Shown piece by piece: positions 42,114-48,718 of a DNA stretch of 64,000 nucleotides (position 1 is its first letter; each line of letters begins with the position of its first letter). A model generated the notes under the pieces. That model worked only from the letters and a program-made list of their open reading frames with translations. It was not told where the DNA came from and ran no database searches. The DNA is from JAVBNU01 sp031551265 (GTDB taxonomy: Bacteria > Cyanobacteriota > Vampirovibrionia > Gastranaerophilales > Gastranaerophilaceae), in the NCBI GenBank assembly GCA_031551265.1, contig JAVBNU010000012.1, positions 1-64,000 on the forward strand, read 5' to 3'. The position numbers were made by a program, and so were the translations under genes.

Positions 42114-42916
42114 AATAAATTGAGAATCGCTTCAAGTGAGAGGTTATACAGGCACGACATTTCAGCTTTGTCGGCATTTTCACACACACTGCACTCAGCA
42201 CATGGCAGCCCTTTTGCGTCAATGGAGTTGGTTATCCAGTTTTGCGAAGCAAAATCATCTTTACGCAAAAGTTGTAAAGCGCACATTGAGTTGCGAATAG
42301 GGAAAGCTTCTTTTTTAATTTCGATTATTTTATCCACAATCAGGTGTGTTAGTTCAAAACTCAACTCTAAGTCGGGGTTTTGTCCTTCATAAAATTTGAA
42401 TTGCAGTGCTTTTATATTCGGATTTCCTGCGACGAATTTCGCGACATCACGCATTACAGAATAGTTTAGTTTGTTAACCGTCATAACAGCCACAATATTT
42501 TTGTGTTTTGAGTTGGCTACATTGTTGAACAGTTTTTCATGCGAGCCTTCACCCTCAAGCTGGTCATGAATTTCGACCGAGCCGTTTAACGGAATATAGA
42601 CTGCGTCTGCATCTACATGTATTTCTGATTGCGCGTCAGAATTTACAGCAACGGACATAAATCCAAGATTTTTAGCAATTTTAACCACATTATTGATACT
42701 GTGTTTGCCATCAGTCCAGTCCAGCGGGTTGCCTTCAAATAAAACAAATCTCGAACCCGCTCTATAGCATTGCTTAAGTTCATCTATTATTTGTTGATAT
42801 GTTTTGTTTTCCAAGTCTGCTTGATAATTTATAACAATTACAGATTTAAGAGGAATATGCCGGCGCTTGATGCGACATTTCATCCACCAATATGTGAAAT
42901 AAATCAGTCTAAACAT
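42104..42916 (-). CDS. Radical-SAM-like protein lacking the cluster motif
   Basis: The 270-residue protein follows the start of radical SAM/SPASM enzymes in shape: a basic leader (FTYWWMKCRIKRRHIPLKSV), a first strand, then IDELKQCYRAGSRFVLFEGN, PLDWTDGKHSINNVVKIAKN and LGFMSVAVNSD. Where CxxxCxxC should follow the first strand, the sequence is VIVINYQADLEN, with no cysteines. A C-terminal Cys group (GLPCAECSVCENADKAEMSC) resembles an auxiliary-cluster site. It is thus a degenerate or repurposed member. Its closest visible kin are HpnH-like proteins by pattern only. AAGGGA precedes the ATG. Confidence 0.6.
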   Translation of the reverse strand: MFRLIYFTYWWMKCRIKRRHIPLKSVIVINYQADLENKTYQQIIDELKQCYRAGSRFVLFEGNPLDWTDGKHSINNVVKIAKNLGFMSVAVNSDAQSEIHVDADAVYIPLNGSVEIHDQLEGEGSHEKLFNNVANSKHKNIVAVMTVNKLNYSVMRDVAKFVAGNPNIKALQFKFYEGQNPDLELSFELTHLIVDKIIEIKKEAFPIRNSMCALQLLRKDDFASQNWITNSIDAKGLPCAECSVCENADKAEMSCLYNLSLEAILNLLKD

Positions 42917-42998
42917 AATTTCCCTTGAGTTTAAATACCATAAATCCTTGCTTTAAAAGCAAATATAAGAACTTATCGATGTTACCATATTTAAAAAA

Positions 42999-43610
42999 TT
43001 AATCTATCGGAATAGTCAAAACTTGCCCAACGCGTATTTGGTGCGGGTTTTGTAAGTTATTAGCCGAAGCTATTTTATTGATTAAAGTTGAATCGTATTT
43101 ACCATAGAACCTGACAGCAATACTATCAAGCGTGTCACCGGCTTTAATTGTGTATTGTTCAGTTTTACCTTTTGAAGTTGGCGAAGCTTTAGCTGTATCA
43201 GGTGGCAAAAAACTTATTGCTGCAGCATCTTTAGCGTTTGCTTTGGCTTTTGGAGCCGGTTTGGCAGGTGCAGCTTCAGGCGTGTGAATTTTCTCTGCTT
43301 TTATGGATTGGAAACCAAGGCTGCCCTCGTCAGATGCCGAATGTGCTGCAAATGAAATTATTGCTGTTAGTATAAACATTGCTAACGCGCCTGCAATAAA
43401 ACCTGTAACCATATAAACCGCAGGTGATTTTTCATCTTTTTGGTTTACTTTGAAAGATTGCCATAGAACGTCAAGCTCTTTTTCTTTAGCCGGACGAACG
43501 TATATACCGGGAGCAGAATCAGTGGAAACTCTTTTTTGAGCTTTTATCTCTCTTAATAGTTCCATTCTTTCCTTTGTTAAATTAGATCTGTGAAGCGTCG
43601 AACTTTTCAT
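42999..43610 (-). CDS. Membrane-anchored LysM protein
   Basis: The 203-residue protein has a basic cytoplasmic N-terminus (about 1-63), one membrane helix (AVYMVTGFIAGALAMFILTA) and an Ala/Pro/Lys-rich linker. A C-terminal LysM domain at about 152-203 reads YTIKAGDTLDSIAVRFYGKY, then NPHQIRVGQVLTIPI. LysM binds peptidoglycan, so the protein probably sits in the inner membrane with the LysM in the periplasm. AAGGAG lies 5 bases before the ATG. It lies 76 bp downstream of rpsO on the same strand, and no enzymatic domain is present. Confidence 0.85.
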   Translation of the reverse strand: MKSSTLHRSNLTKERMELLREIKAQKRVSTDSAPGIYVRPAKEKELDVLWQSFKVNQKDEKSPAVYMVTGFIAGALAMFILTAIISFAAHSASDEGSLGFQSIKAEKIHTPEAAPAKPAPKAKANAKDAAAISFLPPDTAKASPTSKGKTEQYTIKAGDTLDSIAVRFYGKYDSTLINKIASANNLQNPHQIRVGQVLTIPID

Positions 43611-43686
43611 ATTACTCCTTCTCTAGCCAGTTAACTCATAATATCATGCTAAGATATTAATATATCCAAGTCAAATTTAGTTACAA

Positions 43687-43956
43687 TTAACCTCTAATAT
43701 TTAGTTTTTTAATCAAGTCTCTATATTTGTTCACATCTTGGTTTTTAAGATATGCTAATAGTCTTTTTCTTTTACCAACCATCATTAAAAGCCCGCGGCG
43801 ACCTTGGAAGTCTTTTGAATTAGCTTTTAAGTGTACTGTTAATTCATTTATTTTTTGGGAAAGCATTGCGATTTGTACTTCAGGAAGTCCTGTGTCTTTG
43901 TCGTTTTTCCCGTATTTTTTAACGATTTCTTTCTTGTTTTTTAAATTGATTGACAT
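43687..43956 (-). CDS. rpsO: 30S ribosomal protein S15
   Basis: The 89-residue protein binds 16S rRNA in the platform of the small subunit. It has the family pattern [28 protein letters not shown]-like [40 protein letters not shown] and a final [18 protein letters not shown] precedes the ATG. No pnp gene is adjacent, unlike the usual rpsO-pnp order. Confidence 0.96.
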   Translation of the reverse strand: MSINLKNKKEIVKKYGKNDKDTGLPEVQIAMLSQKINELTVHLKANSKDFQGRRGLLMMVGKRKRLLAYLKNQDVNKYRDLIKKLNIRG

Positions 43957-44251
43957 TATTGTTTCCTTTTCTTTAGTGCTTTCGTTGGTGGCGTAAACAC
44001 TATCGGTGATTTTACTCTTGATAATAACATTTCAATTTCAAAAAGCAATTATTTTTTTAAGAAGTATAACTTTTTAGAAACATTCACAGAATTGTTACAA
44101 AATATTAATTAAAGTTTTTATGGTCAAAATAAGCGTATAATGAGCACTTTCGTAAATTCTATTATTATTTGGACAAATTTAGTAACAAAAAAAATTATGT
44201 TCAGTTTTTAAGCATGCAGGTCACTACAATTAAAAAATCAGAGGGAATTAA
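43957..44251. other. Divergent intergenic region between rpsO and malQ
   Basis: This AT-rich region must hold promoters in both directions. TATAAT appears near 44137 (GCGTATAATGAGC) on the plus strand, and GAGGGAA lies before the malQ ATG. No further gene is seen. Confidence 0.45.
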
Positions 44252-46201
44252 ATGAACATACAGCCGATAAATGAAATAAGTTTTGGACGAAAACTCAGAG
44301 AATACGAAAAGCCGGAATATAGTGCAGCAGTGAAAGAAGGGCTTGCAGCTTTAGGCAAAGAACTGGATATTATTGTACATAGTTCTAATACTCCTTCTGC
44401 TAAAAATTATGATACTGGCGTAGGTTCTTCATGTTCTGTATATGCAGAAGAAAAATTTTATCCGTTTTTAGAGATGCACGGTTTTTCGAAAATCCAAGCT
44501 GAGCCGGACGGCTTACGTAAAGCGAGCAGCCCGACCTCAGTTCCTCGCAGCCAGCGACATAGAGCTAACGGATCACCTTATGAATCTGATACATTTGCTA
44601 AAAATATTTTAATGATTCCTCTTGAAAAACTTGTGACTCCTGAGTATGGAAATATTTTATCTAAGAAAACATATAATCGAATTGTAAATTCAAGACATAA
44701 CAAGTCAAGCAATAAAGTAGATTACCATCATGTTATGAAAGAGTACGACAGAGCTTTAAGTGAGGCATATAAAACTTATAAAACTAAAGTTTCAAAGCTC
44801 AATACAATAAAGCCTCAACAAGCCGAAGAAATACAAAAAATGGTTGATAGTTTTTGGGATTTTGAAGTAGCAAAAGGCGCCGATTTAGAAACCAATGCTA
44901 TTTTTACGGTGTTGACAAAAATATATGGTAATGATGATTGGGCAAAATGGTCCAAAAGAATAGACAGACGACTTTTTTCACCAAGAGCGGGTGAAGAAGA
45001 GAAAGCCAAAGCTCGTATTGCTGAATTGAAAGCAAAACACAGAGATGAGATAGACTTCTTTTTATTCAAACAAATGCTTGTTGACCGTGCCAGAAAAGAG
45101 ACTGCCGGCAAAACTAATTTAAAAACTATTGGTGATGCAATGGTAGCGTTTTCATACGTTGATGTCTGGGCTAATCAGGATTTATTCCTCAAGGATTTGT
45201 CCTTAGGCTGTCCGCCTGACTATTTTTCTAAAGATGGTCAAGCCTGGGGTTTTGCAATGCTCAAGCCCGAAACTTTATTCGACAAAGACGGTTCGCTTGG
45301 TAAAGGTGGTAAACTTTTACACAAAAAATACCAAACTATGTTTGAAGACAATCCGGGTGGTGTGAGAATTGATCATATTATCGGATTAGTTGACCCGTTT
45401 GTGTACAGCAAAAAACCAACCGAAGCGAAAGCCGGACGCCTATACTCATCGCCTGACAACCAAAAATTAAAACAATACACCAAGAAAACAACCGCAGAAT
45501 ATGCGAATATAGTAGAAAAAATTGTTATAGCAGCGGCTAAAAGTGTAGGAATGAATTCAAAAGCCATTATTGCCGAGGATTTGGGAACCGTTACGAAGCC
45601 AACGGCCGATGTAATTAAACATCTCAAGCTGAGAGGTATTGCAGTAACCGAGTTTACTAATACCGAAAAAAATAATATTTATCGTGGTAAAAACGTCCCG
45701 AAACGCAAAGTCATTATGGTTGGCTCACATGACAATCCCGCATTTGTTAAATGGACGGATGATTTATTCAAAAATAAAACTGAATTAGCAAAACATGCAC
45801 AGGCTGTTGCCGCAGATATCTTGCCGCCTGAAACATCAGAGTTGACACGTAAACGCTATATTAATTCGTTAATAAAAGACAAAGAAAAATTCAGAACTGC
45901 AAAATTCGCTGAATTATTTACAAGTAAAGCAAAAGAAGTACAGGTATTTTTTACAGATTTCTTTGGTATGAAACAGCGATATAATCTCCCCGGTACAAAT
46001 GGAGACCACAATTGGACATTGAGAATACCTCAATCTTTTGAGCGCACTTACCATGAAAATCTTGAGCACAATCGTGGCTTGAATATGCCTGAAGTTATTG
46101 CTATTGCGATTCGCCAAAAAGGTAAAGCTTTTGCAGATAAACACAGCGCTTTACTGAGAAATCTTGATAAGTTTAAAAATATTCTCAAGGAAAAAGATTA
46201 A
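44252..46201 (+). CDS. malQ: 4-alpha-glucanotransferase (MalQ/GH77) with extra segments
   Basis: This enzyme transfers glucan chains during glycogen or maltodextrin metabolism. The GH77 core is clear: LSLGCPPDYFSKDGQAWGFA, GVRIDHIIGLVDPFVY (nucleophile Asp), IIAEDLGTVTKPTADVIKHL (acid/base Glu), VGSHDNPAFVKW and DHNWTLRIPQSFE. At 649 residues it exceeds the usual 500. The start has MNIQPINEISFGRKLREY, with the I-S-F-G motif, and an extra Lys-rich helical segment covers about 145-290. GAGGGAA precedes the ATG. The last codons lie in the right arm of the inverted duplication. Confidence 0.9.
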   Translation: MNIQPINEISFGRKLREYEKPEYSAAVKEGLAALGKELDIIVHSSNTPSAKNYDTGVGSSCSVYAEEKFYPFLEMHGFSKIQAEPDGLRKASSPTSVPRSQRHRANGSPYESDTFAKNILMIPLEKLVTPEYGNILSKKTYNRIVNSRHNKSSNKVDYHHVMKEYDRALSEAYKTYKTKVSKLNTIKPQQAEEIQKMVDSFWDFEVAKGADLETNAIFTVLTKIYGNDDWAKWSKRIDRRLFSPRAGEEEKAKARIAELKAKHRDEIDFFLFKQMLVDRARKETAGKTNLKTIGDAMVAFSYVDVWANQDLFLKDLSLGCPPDYFSKDGQAWGFAMLKPETLFDKDGSLGKGGKLLHKKYQTMFEDNPGGVRIDHIIGLVDPFVYSKKPTEAKAGRLYSSPDNQKLKQYTKKTTAEYANIVEKIVIAAAKSVGMNSKAIIAEDLGTVTKPTADVIKHLKLRGIAVTEFTNTEKNNIYRGKNVPKRKVIMVGSHDNPAFVKWTDDLFKNKTELAKHAQAVAADILPPETSELTRKRYINSLIKDKEKFRTAKFAELFTSKAKEVQVFFTDFFGMKQRYNLPGTNGDHNWTLRIPQSFERTYHENLEHNRGLNMPEVIAIAIRQKGKAFADKHSALLRNLDKFKNILKEKD

Positions 46202-46483
46202 GCAATATTAAGTTATGGTTGTAAAAATTCTGAAAAAATCCCTATGATTAAAAAGTAGGGTACGCTTTGTGCACTGAAAATGTAGGGAGAGGTTTTATCC
46301 CAACAGAAAAGTAGCTGTAGGGTGCGTCTCTCGCACCGTCAATTGTAAGGTGGGTTCCTATGACCCACCATTAATCAAGAAGGAACAACAATGACTAAAC
46401 AAAAAGAACACCACATCTTGAGCCTCTCAGGCGGCAAGGATTCAACAGCGCTCGCATTTTTCATCAAAGACAATATGCCGGAG
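46193..46483. repeat. Right arm of the large inverted duplication
   Basis: This segment is the inverse match of 41822-42113. It contains the malQ stop, the GTAGGGTACGCTTTGTGCAC and GTAGGGTGCGTCTCTCGCAC hairpins, and the start of the second PP-loop gene. The differences from the left arm are a few scattered bases. Confidence 0.85.
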
Positions 46484-47251
46484 GTGTTTGAGCAAATGGA
46501 GTTAGTATTTTGTGATACAGGGCTTGAGTTAGATGAGGTGTATGACTATCTGAATAAAATTGAAATATTTTTAGGTAAAAAAATTACTCGTATAAAGCCA
46601 CATAAAAGTTTTGATGATTATTTATTGTCATTCAAAATATTACCCTCGCCATTTAGGCGTTGGTGTACGATTTTGCTAAAAACTCAGCCTTTTAGAAATT
46701 ATGTTTTGACTAAAATTGGCGATGAAACTGAAAAGGCGGTAATAAAGCTATACATAGGCATAACGTTTGATGAAAAAGAGCGCGCGCTCGGAGCAAAATT
46801 TGAGAATGTAATTCAAGAACAATTTCCCTTTATTGAGCATAGGATAACTGCAAAAGATGGAGTTGATATTTTAAATAAAGCAGGGATAGGGCTTCCGGAT
46901 TTTTATCAGTGGAAATCACGCTCTGGCTGCTATTTATGTTTTTATCAATCAAAATTAACGTGGGTAAGACTTTATGAGAGACATCCTGACTTATATAAAA
47001 AAGCAATGAATTACGAGCATGCAGGTAATGATTTAATCCGAGATGGTTGGTTTGGCTGGAATAGAGAAATGTTGCTTAAAGATTTAATTAAACCCGAAAA
47101 TATTCAAAAAATTAAAGCAGAGTACGCCGCAAGAGACGAGAAAAAACAGGCTAAATCAACTACTACTCCTGGAAAATTGGTTAATATGTACGGTGACTAT
47201 CTTGTTGATGAGGATGAAAACAAAAATACTTGCTTGTTTTGTCATATTTAA
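46391..47251 (+). CDS. PP-loop ATPase, PAPS reductase-like (copy 2)
   Basis: The 286-residue paralogue of the gene at 41048 is nearly identical over residues 1-30 (EHHILSLSGGKDSTALAFFI) but only about half identical after that. It keeps VFCDTGLELDEVYDYLNKIE, ILPSPFRRWCTILLKTQPFR, RSGCYLCFYQSKLTW and the terminal NTCLFCHI, so the PP-loop and the paired Cys are retained. One Cys-pair neighbour differs (CYLCFY against CYFCPY). Its stop overlaps the convergent PLD gene stop by two bases. The same chemistry with a different target is the simplest reading. Confidence 0.8.
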   Translation: MTKQKEHHILSLSGGKDSTALAFFIKDNMPEVFEQMELVFCDTGLELDEVYDYLNKIEIFLGKKITRIKPHKSFDDYLLSFKILPSPFRRWCTILLKTQPFRNYVLTKIGDETEKAVIKLYIGITFDEKERALGAKFENVIQEQFPFIEHRITAKDGVDILNKAGIGLPDFYQWKSRSGCYLCFYQSKLTWVRLYERHPDLYKKAMNYEHAGNDLIRDGWFGWNREMLLKDLIKPENIQKIKAEYAARDEKKQAKSTTTPGKLVNMYGDYLVDEDENKNTCLFCHI

Positions 47252-48597
47252 TATTGGCGCTGTTTAATCCCTGATAAATCAAAATTTTTAACAAAATATT
47301 GTTCGGGAATAGATTTCCATAGACGCTCAAATTCATTATTTTGAGTTTTAGCAAGTTTTTTACTGGAAATTATTAACATATTCTCATCACTAACTAATTC
47401 CGCAGTTCTTGTCCAATTAGTAGAGCCTAAAATCACTTCTATATCATCAATCACTGCTGTTTTTTGGTGCATTTTTCCATTCCAATTTTCAAGCTTAGTC
47501 GGCACACCAGCTTCAATTAGTCGCTGGATAGGGTTTTGAGGTTCTTGAGTTAAAGTCATATCCAAAATAATTCTGACCTCAACACCACGTTGGTGTGCCG
47601 CAATAATTTCATCAATTACCCATTTATTTGTCAAATAAAACATTGCGATATTAATTGATTTTTTGGCGTTCTTAATGCGAGGCAATAAACCTCGTAAAAT
47701 TGCGCTATCTTGCGGCGAAAAGTAAACACTAATAACTGTGTTGTCATTAATTTTCATGTCTTTGTTGTTTTCACTAGGTAGTTTTTCTTCGTGGAATCTT
47801 CCTGAAACGTACATTTGTTCAAATTCAGTTGTATATATTTGTGCCAGTTCAGGTGAAAATATCGTGATGGCATTATTTGAGTTATATGTCATGCAGCTGT
47901 CACTTATATTTGTACTGCCTGTAAATACCCATTTGTTGTCAACTATAAAAAATTTGTTGTGATGTAGAGCAGATTTTGAGCGTTTTTCATCGATTTTATA
48001 TTTTTCTTCTGCAATCGGAGAATATTTATCATATCTCATATTAAATTCTGCGGCTAATCGTTCACTATCACGGTATATCTCAGCACCATGGTCGTCAATT
48101 GTGCCTCTTATCACAACTCCTCTTTGTTTCGCTCGACGCAGCGCGTTGATAATTTCGTCTTGTCCTTGAAAGCCGTAGACTGCCATATCTATAGTTTTTT
48201 CAGAGTTATCAATCAACGTCACAAGCGATAGGCAAACATCATTGAGGCATTTATTTTGAGGTTTTTTAACACCTACAGGATTAACGAAAAACAACGATAT
48301 TTCTTCTTTCTCGAGTTTTGCAAGCATTTTATTTTCTTTATGTTTGAAAACTATGCTTGGTTCTTTCAGTTTTTGTGGCTTAACAGCCTCAGGGTAGCAG
48401 CAACCTGAGGGTTTGTATTTGATATTGAGCAGAGGCTTGTTGATTGTTTTTGCATTTTTTATGTGTAGTGCATACTCACATTCAGGTTTATGGTATTTGC
48501 CGTTTTTGAGGTTCAGAATGACATCATTATTCCCGGCAAAGACAGTTGTTTGCACGAACAAAAGTAATAATAAAACTATCCAGCTACTCTTTTTCAT
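47248..48597 (-). CDS. Secreted phospholipase D-like nuclease/phosphodiesterase
   Basis: The 449-residue protein has a signal peptide (KKSSWIVLLLLLFVQTTVFA). A small Cys/His region follows at about 31-72 (GKYHKPECEYALH, then SGCCYPE), resembling the metal-binding motif of secreted nucleases. Two HKD domains come next: SALHHNKFFIVDNKWVFTGS and KMHQKTAVIDDIEVILGSTN. Two complete HxKxxxxD motifs suggest an active enzyme acting outside the inner membrane on DNA or phospholipid. The ATG at 48597 is chosen because the duplicated copy at 40940 preserves exactly this start and TATAAT lies just upstream. Longer starts (48666) cross the promoter. Confidence 0.85.
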   Translation of the reverse strand: MKKSSWIVLLLLLFVQTTVFAGNNDVILNLKNGKYHKPECEYALHIKNAKTINKPLLNIKYKPSGCCYPEAVKPQKLKEPSIVFKHKENKMLAKLEKEEISLFFVNPVGVKKPQNKCLNDVCLSLVTLIDNSEKTIDMAVYGFQGQDEIINALRRAKQRGVVIRGTIDDHGAEIYRDSERLAAEFNMRYDKYSPIAEEKYKIDEKRSKSALHHNKFFIVDNKWVFTGSTNISDSCMTYNSNNAITIFSPELAQIYTTEFEQMYVSGRFHEEKLPSENNKDMKINDNTVISVYFSPQDSAILRGLLPRIKNAKKSINIAMFYLTNKWVIDEIIAAHQRGVEVRIILDMTLTQEPQNPIQRLIEAGVPTKLENWNGKMHQKTAVIDDIEVILGSTNWTRTAELVSDENMLIISSKKLAKTQNNEFERLWKSIPEQYFVKNFDLSGIKQRQY

Positions 48598-48604
48598 CAT
48601 CCTA
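48488..48604. repeat. Segment duplicated in inverse at 40930-41047
   Basis: This covers the promoter, signal peptide and first mature residues of the PLD gene. Homology to the remnant stops sharply after the AACGGCAAATA string. Confidence 0.8.
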
Positions 48605-48609
48605 TTATA
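48597..48609 (-). promoter_or_regulatory. -10 box of the PLD-like gene, likely leaderless
   Basis: TATAAT (48609-48604) is followed by AGGATG and the ATG at 48597. The duplicated remnant has TATAAT plus 6 bases before its ATG, so the short spacing is conserved. Confidence 0.5.
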
Positions 48610-48718
48610 TTTCAAAAAAAATTGGCTCTGTAAATTATTGTAAACATAGTCTGCAATTTGTGTCAAAAAAATTTCTTCACGTGATTTATATAGCTAAATA
48701 GTTGTTTAAGGAAAAGAT

